Of a stretch of 64,000 bases of DNA, positions 40,101-51,948 are shown piece by piece. The stretch is taken from contig VZTJ01003574.1 of NCBI GenBank assembly GCA_013397795.1, positions 2,585,284-2,649,283 on the forward strand, written 5' to 3'. The DNA comes from Orthonyx spaldingii. Lineage: Eukaryota; Chordata; Aves; Passeriformes; Orthonychidae. Every line of letters starts with the position of its first letter. Position 1 is the stretch's first letter. The position numbers and the translations under genes are program-made. The notes beneath the pieces were generated by a model that was not told the DNA's origin, did not search any database, and worked only from the letters and a program-made list of their open reading frames with translations.

Positions 40101-42954
40101 CGAGCCTCTGACTGGTCCAGGCTCCAGCTCTGGGTCTAGGTAGGGGAAAGAAACACCCCACCCCAATAACCCACTTACACTAGAAGAAAAGATCTGTGGG
40201 TTTCTCCATTTTCAGCAATGCCATGCAACTTTAAATACCCAGTGGGTATATTATCATGTCTGCTTCCAGAAAAAAAATCACAGCTCTTTTCTTCTCCTTA
40301 TTTAGTGTCTTATTCAAATAAAACCTGTGAAATTAAATACTCCATCCATGCACTGCAGCTTGAATCAGTACACAAACGACAAAAAATTGCTTTTAAAAAC
40401 ACCTCTCCCTGTTTTTTTTTCTCAGGTTACTCCTCCTGTGATGACACAAAGCAGAATCTGTCTCTTCCCTTCTGCTGAAGCTGACATCAAACAGCAACTT
40501 CACCACATCATAAGTTACAATTCAGGCTACTCCCGGAAAAAGATGATCCTTTCCTAAGTAAATACTAAAGCTCTCCTGGCATTTCTCTTCCTATTGTCTG
40601 TATCCAACCCTGTATTTATAAGATTAACCTCAAATTAGGACAGTTTCCTCATTCTTTCTTCACTCTTACTCCAGCTTGGCTCCTGGGAATCTGATCCTAT
40701 CTTCCACAGAGGTTCCTCCCTGTTGATAGGAAATATCTGGTGTATGTGGGCAGGAAGCACCAAAAGAGGATAATGAGGATTAAGAGAGAGTCCTTGTTAG
40801 GATTTATCACCACGGCAGATCAGGAGACTCAGTGGGCCATTTGATCAACAGGAACATTAGGAACTGTCTCACACTCCCACACAGTGTCTCGCCCCACTGT
40901 GGTGTGGGTTAAAGTAGCACACAAGGGCTTTGAGGGCAGGAGGAGTTGGCCTGACCCATCCACATCATCCAGTTCTCCTTCACCAGAAGCATAGTGCTCA
41001 GGAGTGATGGTAGAGGACAGGTAGAAGAAAGCAGATCCTTTTGGAGTTGGTTTCCTGCCCAAACATTCCTCAGAGGAGACAAGATGCCAGTCTGTCAACC
41101 CAGGCTATGGCTTTCCATCACCTATTCTGTCCATTTCAGAGTGACCAGTGCTGGTGAAGAACAAGATGTTTCTGTTGGTACAAAGACCTTCTCATTGCCT
41201 GGGTTGTCTGTTTGCAATGTCCATTTGATATCAGATGCACAACAGCCTCAGGAGGCTTCTCCTCCAGCCATGCACTTCAGCATCTTCTCTTTACTGAGAA
41301 AGTGCAGCACCTCCAACCTCCACAAAAGCTCTTTGCATGCACACACAATCACAGTGTGCCACACAGCTTGTTCCAGGATAGCATTTTTTGGGAAAAGCAG
41401 AGGAATCACAGCCACTAACTATTCTTGGATCAAGCTTCATCCTGCCCTGTTGTCCTATTTTCTGTGGTACTTAACAGCAGAACCAAGGGATGAGTGTAAA
41501 AACAGGCCATGCAGCTATGCAGCATCTAACTATGGTACATCACTAATGCTTCCCCAGGCTCCAGCTCTTTGCAGATGTGGGATTTCCTCAGCAGGATATT
41601 GTGTATTGATATTTAAAAGCACTCAATGGATTTTCCTTGCATCAGTTACTCCAATGCCCCCCAAACGCTTTTGTTCACCATAGATTCATACGATGCATTT
41701 ATCCAGTTTTGTTCTTAGCTCTTTTTCTAGAGGCTGTTTGGGGTTTTTTTGACCATACTCAGAATCAAGCCTTGCTCCCATAGCACAGTTCACTGCACTT
41801 CTGAGATCTCTCTCCCTTGTGACATTATTCCATTTTGAGATGGATTGCTTTGCTTTTCTCAGCATCATATGCTACAACCCCACCACTCCATATTGCAAGG
41901 ACTTCCTACAGCTATTCAATGCAGCTTTTGGGTTTTGCTGCTCTGAATAGTCAACAGAAAACATTGTCTGTCACTTATTCCTCTTTTTCATTAACAGACA
42001 CATTCAACAACTTTGGCTTTTCACAAGTCCTTGTTGCATCTGACTGATGCCAATCCTCCACTGGGAAAGCTGGCCCCTCACCTCTCTGCCTTTGTTTCTC
42101 ATCTTTTGCCTTATTATTTATTCATTAGAGACCCCCTGATGAGATATCCCAAAACCTGAGAGCACAACAGAACCTCTGGCTGGCCACGATCCAGCCATCC
42201 ATGGAGTATCTTGAAAAGGACCTGTTTTCCCATCTGGTCTCTCAGCCCAACTCCTCATCTTCCAGGCTTCACTAATGTTCCCCAGGAAGGCTCCCAGTGG
42301 TGTCAGTGAGGAAAGGAGAACAGCTGCAGCCCAGGCACAGCACAGTCCTTAACACTGGGACCCACACAAAGGGATGGAGCAGCCAGGCAAGGAGGCTGAG
42401 CTCCTCTGGCTGAGCATCCTCACCTCCGCTGAGCTCAGCCTAAGCCAGACCCCTGTGAGAAATTTCTGGAGTTCAATTTCTTTATTCTGGGGGGAGCTTG
42501 AACTGGTCCCCACAGAAACACTACCAGGGCTTCCTCCTGCAATGCCCTGGGGCAGCCACAAAGAGAAGTGTCATTAGCCAGCAACCCAACTTGCTCCCAA
42601 AGCCTGGAAAACAACTGGAGAGAAGAAAAAATGTGGCTCTTCCTATTATCCCTTTCACTGGATACAATTTCTTAATCCCATGGAGATGAACAGAGTGCAG
42701 GCTTTTCTTCCTCGTGCCAACCTCCCGTCCTACCACCCATCCCCAGCTCCTCCCCAGATCGTCTCTGTGGATTTCAGTCTCCAATTCCCAGCCACACCAT
42801 GCTTTTGCAAAGGGCCCCTTCAGCCTCCTCTACCCCAGAGCTCCCTGTGTTCCAGCACCCAGAGAACAAGCCTCAGGAAAAGCACCTTCCTCTTCTTTCA
42901 CAGGGAGAGGCCGATTGCTTCAGATAATGGCATTAAGTGAACAAGTCGGACACT

Positions 42955-43145
42955 GAGCAGCAAGATTAGTTCCCACAAAGACTGGGTAGTAATGAGAGTG
43001 GTTAAAGACAGGTAATGAGTGGGTGGCACCTGTCAGCTTCATAATGTAGATTATAATTTGTTTATTACTCTTGCTGCTGCTTTCGCTGCTGTTGGAATGC
43101 AATTAATTAATAGCACTGATGAGTCCTGCCGAGTATCTGTCATCC
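42955..43145. promoter_or_regulatory. Candidate conserved regulatory element (about 43.0 kb)
   Basis: It contains two TAATGAG words, the E-box GCACCTGTCAG, the AT-rich run TAGATTATAATTTGTTTATT and AATTAATTAATAG, with no repeat character apart from a short GCTGCT stretch. Such a combined E-box and homeodomain site pattern is common in developmental enhancers. The function is inferred. Confidence 0.3.
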
Positions 43146-44078
43146 CTGACCTACAAACATCCCTGGGCTGCCAGTGCACAGGCAGCAGCACTGGGCATGT
43201 GGTGGCATCACACAGACCATAGGAAGGATCTCACAGGTCAGGGAGAAAAGTTAAGAACTTCATAAACAAACCCAAATGCTTTCCCCACAAAGAACAGGAT
43301 CACAGAAATTCTGGAGATTCAAGAACCATCATGAAGAGTTTTGTTGACTGGAAACTGTATCTCAAGGAAAGCATTGATTCTGTATCAGGAGTGTGCGCAC
43401 TGGCAAATTGCAGCTTCAAACTTGACTGATTTTGTTTTATTAAAAATACCAAGATGTGTAAACCTTGTTTCATGCACACACACTTCATGCACTTCTCTCT
43501 ACTTGTACCAGATTTAAAACTAGACTGGAAATTTCTCTAAGTTGCTGAGCAGCTGGCAACACAGGAAAGTAACAAGCTGGCTGCTCTGGGCTTTTTCAGA
43601 TACAGGGTTTTTGCAGATCAGGCCTTTATTTGAACCCCCATCAGAGTGGCACCCTCAACACGTGTGCCTTCACCGTGTCCTGCTGCAGGACTCGCAGGAT
43701 GGAAGCAGCCAGGGTGAACTGAGAACCTCAGCTTCACTAACTTCCAATAACACCTCTCCTCCCCTCCCCAAACCACTTAAATCCTTCCCTTTGCAAAGAA
43801 AAACACACTGCAGGGACATAAATAAAAACCAGCGGTGAACTTCAGCACTGAACTGCACTATCAGTGCGTGTTTGGGCACAAGCTAATGCCCACTGAAGTC
43901 AGCAGAAGTTTGGAAAGACAAAACACCTCCCACACAAAGGAGAGACAGAGGAAGCAGTCAGAGCTGCCAGGCAGATAAGCTGCCTGTCAGAACAGGCTTG
44001 GACTGTCCTAGCAGGAAGACGTTGTCCAATGAGAGGGAAAGCTATTTGGGGAATGAATGAATAGTGAAGCTTCTTGTT

Positions 44079-44125
44079 AAAAAAAAAAAAAACAACAAAC
44101 AAACCCAAACAAAAAAAACCCACAA
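44079..44125. repeat. A-rich (AAAC)n-like simple repeat
   Basis: A14 is followed by ACAAC, AAAC and CCAAAC units and a second A8 run, about 47 bp without G or T. Confidence 0.85.
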
Positions 44126-46185
44126 GACTTTCCCAAACATTTCTCGCTCTCAGCTTTCTGCCAAGAGGATGCAAGGCCAAGACATGCAGGAGCCTGCCTG
44201 AACCTCTAGCACAGGATCACTCAAAGACAACAGCTGGAACGGGGGCAGAGGGAAGGTGGAGAATGGCAGAGAGGACACGGAGATGGAGCTGACAGCAGAA
44301 CTGATCCTTGTTCTGTCAGAGGGCAGCTTTCTGCAGGCTCAGCATCCCAAATCCCGTCAAACTCTCCTCCAGCATCTCGCTTTGCAGAGCTCTGAGAGGA
44401 CCCTGCTTGGCTCTTGGGGCTGAGATCCTGCCTGGACCACTGCCTGCTCCAAGCAGCAGGGAATCAGCCACCCAGCGAGAGGAAATGGCAAATTTAGAGT
44501 AAGACCCAAACAAACTGCATCACTGGAGCAGAGCTGTAAATCTTTCACCAGGTACTGAGCACTTCACTGCCAGGATAAATGCATGGGAAAATGATGGGTT
44601 CAATTCAGAGCCACATCGGCAAAAGGAAGGAGAGTGCTAATCCCTCTAACTGCACCCCCTCATACATAATTCAATTCAAAATCTCCCATACAGAAAAATG
44701 CTGTGCTTTTAGGATGCAATCAAACCTCGGAGCTCAGCTTCTCCTGGCACAGGGCTTTCACTAATGCCATATCAGTGACCAGGGTCTCGCCAACGCACCA
44801 GTCTGCTCCCTCCCATTTTTTGCAAAACAGTTCACCTCCTGGAAAAAAGCAAGGCAAAACCACAAGTCAAACTGGAGCAGTCCTTTACAAGAAAAGAGAA
44901 GAAAAAGACAACACAGACCAGAAACAAAGAGTAAATTTCATAAAAGCAAAACCCCAAATCATGAAGAATCTGCCCCTGAGGCAGTGATGGGAGACGAGAA
45001 GAGCAGAATGCCCGATTGTAGAGACTTTCAAAATAAAGCAGTGAAAAACCCAGCAAATGGCTTTACATAAGCCAGATGTTTCTCTAGGGAAAAAAAGTAG
45101 GAAAATAAATAAATCTGTCTCGATTCTCCTTTCTCCCCAGACTTGGGTCCCTCATGAGATATTTCTTAGAGCCCTACATGCTCTTGGATAGCCTGTACCA
45201 CTGAGCAGCACAGAAGTGACACACATATCATATCCCCTCCAAAGCTCCCCATAGCACAGCTGGTCTCCATTTCCAACACATCCCAGTGTCTCTGAGAGGA
45301 ATCCAGGGCTCCTTTCTCCTAGAGAAGGACCACAGCTCTGCAGGAGCCACTGTCATGTGAGATCACCTCAACTCCCAACCACCTGAAGAAGCAGGAGGCA
45401 GCGGAGAAACCAGGGAAAGGAAATAAGAATAATGCAGAACAAGAGCAATTTCAGCTATGAGCACAGTCAGAAGGGAGGAAGAAAGGCCAGCAAAGCACTG
45501 GTGGTCTCGCTTTGCACCAGGCGGAGGAGGAGGGTCTGCACTGCCCCAGCACCAAGGCGTCCACACAGCCCACGGAGGATGGGTCCCAGCAGTCTAGGGC
45601 CAGCCAGCCCGGGCAGCTGCTCCTGCTGCAGGATTCATTCCCAACCCATAATTAAACCCCAACCCTTGACAGAGCCACCAAAGGTGAACCACGGCTTCCG
45701 CCCTGACCCAGCTCCCACCCCAAACCCAGGATGGCAGCACGGCAGAGCAGGGCACCAGGGAGGTGTCAGGGAGGAGCTCAAAGGCTCCAGAAACTTGCAG
45801 TTCCTTCATGAGCAGCTCCCAGTCTCCAACAGCGGGCACCGCCTCCATCACAGGCTGAGGGGTTCAGCTGGTTTGGAGCCTTCCTCCCCAAGCTCTTCAT
45901 CCTCTGCAGGACTCAGCCACTGTGATGGCCACGAGCCTTTCAGGCCTTCCCAGGCCACCAGTCAGGGTCCCCCCAGGTGGCACCCGAGGTGTCACAGCAG
46001 CTTGTGAGGAGGCAGGACCCCAAGTGGCTGCCACTGCCCACATTGGGGACAGATGTCCTGAGGCTGGACACTGATCACTTCCCGCCTCATGGTTTCCCGC
46101 CTCACGGTTTCCCACCCTCACAGTGTCCCCCCTCCATGGTTTCCCGCCTCATGGCTTCCCACCCTCATGGTTTCCTCCCCTCACA

Positions 46186-46374
46186 GTGTATCCCCCTCCC
46201 CGTTTCCTCACCTCACAGTGTATCTCCCTCACGGTTTCCCGCCTCCCAGTGTATCCCCCTCCCCGTTTCCTCACCTCACAGTGTATCTCCCTCACGGTTT
46301 CCCGCCTCCCAGTGTATCCCCCTCCCCGTTTCCTCACCTCACAGTGTATCTCCCTCACGGTTTCCCGCCTCCCA
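46186..46374. repeat. 63-bp higher-order repeat, three near-identical copies
   Basis: The anchor GTGTATCCCCCTCCCC recurs at 46186, 46249 and 46312, and the next GTGTATCCCCCT is at 46375, an exact 63 bp period. Each copy contains four sub-units of 17, 14, 17 and 15 bp. Their near identity, compared with the looser flanking units, implies recent amplification of the compound unit. Confidence 0.93.
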
Positions 46375-46574
46375 GTGTATCCCCCTCACGGTTTCCCGCC
46401 TCACAGTTTACCCCCTCATGATTTCCCGCCTCATGGCTTCCCATCCTCATGGTTTCCCACCTCACAGTTTCCCGCTTCACGGTTTCCCCCCTTCATGATT
46501 TCCCGCCTCACAGTTTACCCCCTCATGATTTCCCGCCTCATGGCTTCCCACCCTCATGGTTTCCTCACCTCACA

Positions 46575-46668
46575 GTGTATCCCCCTCACGGTTTCCCGCC
46601 TCACAGTGTATCCCCCTCACGGTTTCCCGCCTCACAGTGTATCCCCCTCACAGTGTATCCCCCTCACG
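46575..46668. repeat. 31-bp higher-order repeat within the minisatellite
   Basis: GTGTATCCCCCTCAC starts at 46575, 46606 and 46637 (31 bp period), then again at 46653 (16 bp step). The compound unit is a 17-mer plus a 14-mer. This is a different combination of the same sub-units from that in the 63 bp array. Confidence 0.9.
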
Positions 46669-46677
46669 GTTTCCCGC

Positions 46678-49240
46678 CATTTTGCGGCAGTTCCCACAGA
46701 GAGGCCACACAAGCGGCTGTTGGACCTTGAGCGTGGCCCCCGGGGAACAGCCACGTTTGGTGCTGAGACACGTGTGGCAGCCTGGAGCCTGGCCCTGTTG
46801 GTGACACAGCAAAAAGGCAGAGGACAAAGCCGTTAGAGAGGGAAACTGTGGAGTTTGAATACATGAACCCGCAGAACAGGGCGTGGAGGCTGGATGGGAC
46901 TCCCAGGAGTTGCTGTCCCTGGTGAACAATCCATCACGCACCCTCTCACCCTAAATTACATTTAGCCAGCCCAGCACTCCACAATGAAGAGAGAGATTTG
47001 AGGAAGCACGGGAGCAAATGGCACAAAATCCAGAAGAAAGCTGGTTTTCACCTACATTCCGAGCAGCCCAAAGCACAACTATCACAGCCTGTGCCAGTAA
47101 ATACAGGGATGTGTTTATTAGCTGAACTATTTGTGTGCCTTTACAGCACTGCAAATAGCCTGATTTCCTCACATAAAGGATAAAACAAGAATGTAACAGC
47201 CCACAAATAACCTGGTTACCTTGGAAATGTGAGCACCCAAACTCACAGGAAGAATCTGCTTTTTGACGTGCGTCTCTGGGTGTCGCAACAGCAGGCAAGT
47301 GCAGAGCTGCAAAGGTTGACTTTCATCATGCTCAGGATGACTCTGATGCCACACCAAGGGAAGGCTAGACACAAGCAAGGGGAAAAAAGCTACAATTAAC
47401 CACAAAGACCCTCCCTGAGCCTGTGTCCTGCTCACAGGGCTCTTTATGCTGGGCTTCCCAGTGGGGAATTGCAGAAGCGTTGCTCTGTGCTCAGAGCTTT
47501 GTACTTTTGCCATGACTTGAAATGGAGTGAGAAACTTTTTGAAAGCACCTGGGACCTGCCGTCTGTCTAACTGTTCAAATGAGTTAAGATAAATTCATCC
47601 ATTGGGGGAAAAATAAAGATAAATTCCCATTCATATTGCCTGAGGGCTTGTGGCATCATGTGTGAATAGCCAGGGACAGGAGATGTCTGTGCCCAGGCAG
47701 ATTACCGGGCTTTGTAGAGTAGAACACCACAGAGCATCTTACAAACAGCTCGCCTGGAATCAATGGGTTAACCGAGGAGCTTCTCCCTGCTGCGTGTGGG
47801 AAGCTGTATCTCCTTGCCAAATTCCACTGCTCTGAACATAACCAGCTTTCTCACTCAGCCTGTGCTCCTACGCTCAGCTAGTGCTCGTGCCTGCCTCTGC
47901 AAGGGAGTGTAGACAGACCCCACGCTCTCGTTTCCCTCTGTAACTATTTCTCCAGCACCGGCCCTTGCCTGATGTCAGTTTTTTTCTCCTTGCTGAATTA
48001 CAGGACATCAGGTCTCCAAGGAAACTCCTCCGACATTTGTAAAACACTGATGGCTGAAGACCAGCCAGGCTGGCTGCTCTTGGCTGTTGAGGCCAAGAAG
48101 CTTAGAGAAAGCTCCTCTGGCACCTGCTTGCAGGTGGCAGGATGATTTTCACACAGGTCATCTCCTTCCTTTGGCAACGGGGCTTTTAAGAGCCACAGTG
48201 CCAGGACAACCACAGCACGACCCAGGATCAGGTCCCTGAGGAGCAGCCTGGTGGCTCCCTGCACACCAGCTCTTCCTCCAAGGCCACGGCAAACAGCAGC
48301 TGTGCTGCTCCAGACAGCCACAACTCAGCTACCACACAAATGTGCTGCAATGCTAACTGCTAATATCCTGCTCCAACACCTCAGCAGAAAATCCTAAGAG
48401 GAAATTAGATGGCAGCAAATATAGCCATACACCTGACAAGCTGTTCTGCACTCCTTCAGTGCACAGCCAGCCTCCAGCACCATTTCCTATCTTCCTCAAG
48501 AGCTACTCTACCATGGTGAAAACCAGGGAATTACAGGGGAAACCTTAAGGTCCTACTTTCCCCTGCATACCAGGTAGATTTTCATTTGTTTAGCTACAAA
48601 CAGGCCTGTAAATCAATATATAGATTCCCATCATGGAGTCCAGGAGTAAACAAACTCATGCACACGCTCCCTTAGCTCCTGCTTGAGCTTCTACCTCCCC
48701 TCTGCACCTACCAGCCTGAGCTGCTTCTGGAATAAAACTACCTGTCTTTGGTGCTCAGACCCTAGGATTAGAACAAGGTAATACACTTACTCTGAGGAAC
48801 TGAATAACTGAGTAGTCACTATTTCCTGCCATTTAGGTTAAAACAAGGAATGCTGGGGGAACCCACTCCGGCTCAGTCCTGCCCAGCTACGAGCAGAGTT
48901 GTGGGGAGCCACAGCTGCCTTAGCTGGGCTGCACTCAAGACATTGAGAGCCACGTTTCACCCTAAAGCATCCTCATCAGCCCCTCCAGGTTTCCCACAAA
49001 CCACCCAGGGAGCATAGGGGGACACAGCACAGCCCAAGTGCAATACACACTGCACCCCCTTCCCCCAGGGATGCAGGAGGGGGCTCCTGCTCTGCTGGAG
49101 CGCTGGGATAAGGCATCAGGTGGCTCCTCACAAGCCCCTGATTTCTTGCTTTCCTACCAAAATAAAGTCTGCTAACACAACAGTTGTGGGCAAGGCCTTG
49201 CCATGCCTTCGTAGGCCACGCTTAAACAGCAAACAAAAGT
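46678..49240. other. Intergenic DNA between the minisatellite and the DUSP7 3' end
   Basis: Unique sequence of average composition. No exon, retroposon or repeat of note was seen. Confidence 0.5.
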
Positions 49241-49256
49241 GTCTTCAGTTTATCTA

Positions 49257-49262
49257 TTTATT
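49257..49262 (-). promoter_or_regulatory. Distal candidate poly(A) signal AATAAA
   Basis: The minus strand reads CAAAAATAAATAGATAAAC. If used, the 3' UTR would extend about 0.3 kb beyond the preferred end. No strong downstream element is seen. Confidence 0.25.
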
Positions 49263-49572
49263 TTTGGCACAGAGGAATGGCTGGGGTCAAAGCCAGTCCC
49301 ATTCTCAAGCTGTTCTTTGTTCTCCAGTTTATCCAATATCCCCTATCCCTCCTCGCCCTCCCACCTCCCCCTCTCCATTTTACCACAGGTCTTAAAAATT
49401 AAGCTGTGCATGAAACCAAACACCACACTTGAACACGGCCCAGCAAATGCTCTCCATGGTCACAGAAGGATCCTAATCGACCATAAAAAATGGATAAGAG
49501 CAGCGTGCCCTTATATGGGCAGAGGCTAGACAAGTATCTGACACAAACATCATTTTTAAAGAAAAAATAATA

Positions 49573-49578
49573 TTTATT
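49573..49578 (-). promoter_or_regulatory. Candidate DUSP7 poly(A) signal AATAAA
   Basis: On the minus strand the sequence reads GCAAATAAATATT, and a GT-rich stretch (GATGTTTGTGTC) lies about 25-40 nt further downstream. This is the usual arrangement of hexamer and downstream element. Cleavage would fall near 49555. Confidence 0.5.
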
Positions 49579-49920
49579 TGCAATATAAACAAAGTCCCAA
49601 TATTGGATCAGTATATATAGGGTCACTAATTTTCCTTCATAACTCAGAAAGCAGAACCATTCCTCACTAACAAGCTCTCATTTGTACTAATCAAAAGATG
49701 CATCTTATTTTTTTCCTTTAAAAAGAATAAAGACCACTAACAGCACAGGAAGCCTTCACAAACCAGCTTAGCTGTAATGCAATACAGATGCACTGTCAAA
49801 AAATCCCTGAAAAAATAAATTCCTCCATGAGGTAAGATGCAATTAGGATATTCTCAATTTTCTCACTCACAACCGTACGCCCATTCTCCCTTCCAATGAC
49901 CCACGATCCCAACATTGTGG

Positions 49921-49970
49921 CAAACGAAAACCAACAAACAAACAAAAAACAACCAGAAAACAAGAAACAG
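49921..49970. repeat. A/C-rich (CAAA)n-like simple repeat in the 3' UTR
   Basis: Imperfect CAAA/CAACAAA units, so T/G-rich on the transcript strand. It lies inside the inferred DUSP7 3' UTR. Confidence 0.75.
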
Positions 49971-50065
49971 AAGCTCATTCCAACATTCTGATAACATTTT
50001 TAACAAAAAGAACAGTTTCAGGATGTGACAGCATCAAACATTCCTCCAGATGGAGTTATTTTTTT

Positions 50066-50071
50066 TTTATT
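50066..50071 (-). promoter_or_regulatory. Alternative poly(A) signal AATAAA inside the 3' UTR
   Basis: A minus-strand AATAAA is embedded in an A-rich run (AATAATAAAAAAAA). It could give a 3' UTR of about 1.6 kb. The A-rich context also makes it a likely site of internal oligo-dT priming. Confidence 0.3.
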
Positions 50072-50434
50072 ATTTTTTCTTTTTCTTGAAAAAAGTACAA
50101 AAAACTGGATATTTAGAAAAAAAATCCGTGGCTTTTTTTTTTTTTTCAGTTACATGAGAGTTAAAGTGGACAGGGAGGGGGGAGAAAGGAGGGACTACAT
50201 TGCAGCCAATAAAGAAATCTCAAAATCCGTTCTGCCCTCCTCCCAGAAATTATTACCACTTCCTCCCCTCCCAGCTTGGTAAAAGGAGTTTGCCAAACAC
50301 TAGCCAGAAATACATACAAGTCTTCTCAGAATAGAAGGCACGGCTTAAAGTTATTCGAAAGAGGAAGAAAAAAAATCAGAACCTCTGTTGAAAGCTCCAA
50401 TCATCTCAGAATTTGCCAGTTAATATATATATTC

Positions 50435-50457
50435 ATATATATATATATATATATATA
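50435..50457. repeat. (AT)n microsatellite in the DUSP7 3' UTR
   Basis: A pure AT run of 23 bp is preceded by a shorter ATATATAT tract (from 50422) and followed by seven A. It is probably length-polymorphic and lies about 1.2 kb downstream of the stop codon. Confidence 0.9.
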
Positions 50458-51640
50458 AAAAAATTCTCTGTTACAATGCTCTCCTCATCATTTCCACACC
50501 TCTTCACTCCCCTCACGCGCTCCGTGCGCGACGATTGAGTCCTGTCCCGCCACACAATCCTGGCTCTGCTCCAGGCGCTCGCTGCATTCCCCCTCCACCC
50601 CGCACACCTGGGAAAGAATCCAGTGTGCACAAGAAACGCCAACATCGCAACTACCTTCTGGACTCGGGAAGCTGGAATGGTTTCGGGCCAGCTGGATGAC
50701 GTTAAGTCAGTCAACAGGCAGCAGAGAATGAAGCCGGGCTCAGACATGCTTCTACCAGCTCTGGAGGCTACAAGAGTTTTACCTCTGGCAATAGCAAACA
50801 GTGTTTTTGGCAGGGGTGGCATTAAAGAAAAGCTTGCGGCTTAGTCACCTTGGCTGAATCAGTGCAGAGTTTGTGATTGTGAGTGCAGGAGTGGTGAAGG
50901 GGTTGCGTTTAAGCCCAACTGGCCTTCACACATAACAAAGCTTCCTACCAGATGCTAACAACAACAGCAGCAGCATGTATCTCTCTCTGGAGTACCCAGT
51001 AATATGCCAGGACATACCAAGGCTTCACAAAGTGTGCAAAATGCATTTGGTCAATATAAACATTTGATTAAAAAAAATAATAAATGATCAAACAAGAAAC
51101 AGAATAAAATACTGGTTTTGCAACCTCGTCTGTACAAACAGTCAAGAACTTACATATTTAAAAAGAGTTTGAACCCAAAGCTCGAGTAAGATCTACCTTT
51201 TCTTACTTTTTTCTTAAATCAAAAAAAGTAAACTTGGGTTTTAAAACAGTCTTGGCCCAACACCTTTTGTTCAAGGTTTCCAAGTGCATAAATCTCCTCA
51301 TTTTTCCACAGCAAGCTAACCCTTGGTAGCTCTTCACAGGTGTGCGTTGTCTGACAGTCCCAATGCACCCAGGAAAGCGGTTATTGCCGGTGACAGCTGC
51401 GTTCACAGCGCTGTAACATCGCCCCTGTTAAATAACCCCCTGTAAAACACTACCTCTTCAAACCACTTGGATCAGGATACTAGTGAGCGGCATTAGCCTT
51501 CGTAAAGCAGCGATCAGGCACCTCTGCCCAGAGAAGCTACTCATCTCAGAGCTGCCTGGCAAGACAGATATTTTCGTAAGAGTTGAAATACTCAAGAGAA
51601 GCGATTCGATGCTCGAGTTCCCGACCAGGCAGCGTCCTCT

Positions 51641-51948
51641 TCATGTGGACTCCAGAGTGTTCAGCTGGAACAGGTTGTGGTTAGTGGGGGTGGTGAAGTA
51701 GAGCTGTTCACTGGGCGAGCGGTTGTCACAGGGGCTGTTGAGTCCCAGAGTCCTCTCAAAGTCCAGGAGTTGGCCCATGAAATTAAAGTTTGGGGAAATG
51801 TTGGATTTTTTCCTTTTCACAAAGTCATAGGCATCGTTCAGGGACAAGTTGAGTTTTTGCATCAAGTAGGCGACAGTGACGGTTACAGACCGGCTGATGC
51901 CTGCGAGGCAGTGAACAAGGATCCCACACTTCTTGGAACGGGCCTCAT
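51641..51948 (-). CDS. DUSP7: DUSP7 exon 3: catalytic loop and C-terminus
   Basis: After the acceptor TTTCAG the exon opens ATGAGGCCCG. This completes Asp281 and reads EARSKKCGILVHCLAGISRS, so Cys294 is the nucleophile and Arg300 the phosphate-binding arginine of the HCX5R signature. It continues through VTVTVAYLMQKLNLSLNDAY and SNISPNFNFMGQLLDFE, the conserved family core, to the C-terminal segment ending NTLEST and TGA at 51643-51641. The ATG at the acceptor is split by the reading frame and is not a start. Confidence 0.97.

Larger units (their letters stand above)
14235..46080. other. Gene-poor intergenic stretch downstream of DUSP7
   Basis: About 32 kb with no recognised exon, RNA gene or mobile element. 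Simple repeats and the candidate regulatory stretches at 17, 34, 36.4 and 43 kb are listed separately. Open frames of 200 codons or more (21290-21898 plus, 25822-26433 minus, 37914-38675 minus, 40994-41683 plus) resemble nothing known to me. Those whose first codon I checked (37914-38675 and 40994-41683) start with GTG rather than ATG. Confidence 0.5.
46081..46677. repeat. Hierarchical minisatellite built from 14-17 bp units
   Basis: About 600 bp consist of variants of a 14-17 bp unit, such as CCTCACGGTTTCCCG and CCTCACAGTGTATCCCC. I estimate just under forty units. Higher-order arrays with 63 bp and 31 bp periods are nested within it. The plus strand is strongly pyrimidine-rich. Because the units contain few stop triplets, long open frames run through it on the plus strand, but their peptides only repeat the DNA unit and I do not regard them as genes. 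It ends abruptly at GCCATTTTGCGG. Confidence 0.95.
49554..51640 (-). other. DUSP7: Probable DUSP7 3' untranslated region
   Basis: About 2.1 kb lies between the stop codon and the best poly(A) signal. It includes a CpG-containing patch (about 50510-50600), long T-rich and A-rich tracts, a TA dinucleotide array and scattered ATTTA pentamers on the transcript strand, but no dense AU-rich element. The extent is inferred from the AATAAA at 49578-49573. Earlier signals near 50070 or a later one near 49260 would shorten or lengthen it. Confidence 0.6.

Noticed and set aside
45977..46836. Long plus-strand open frames of 110 to 237 codons through the 46 kb array, encoding 21-residue peptide repeats
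   Set aside because: The 63 bp period is a multiple of three and the units contain few stop triplets, so several overlapping frames stay open together. This is a property of the minisatellite, with no sign of a real repeat protein.
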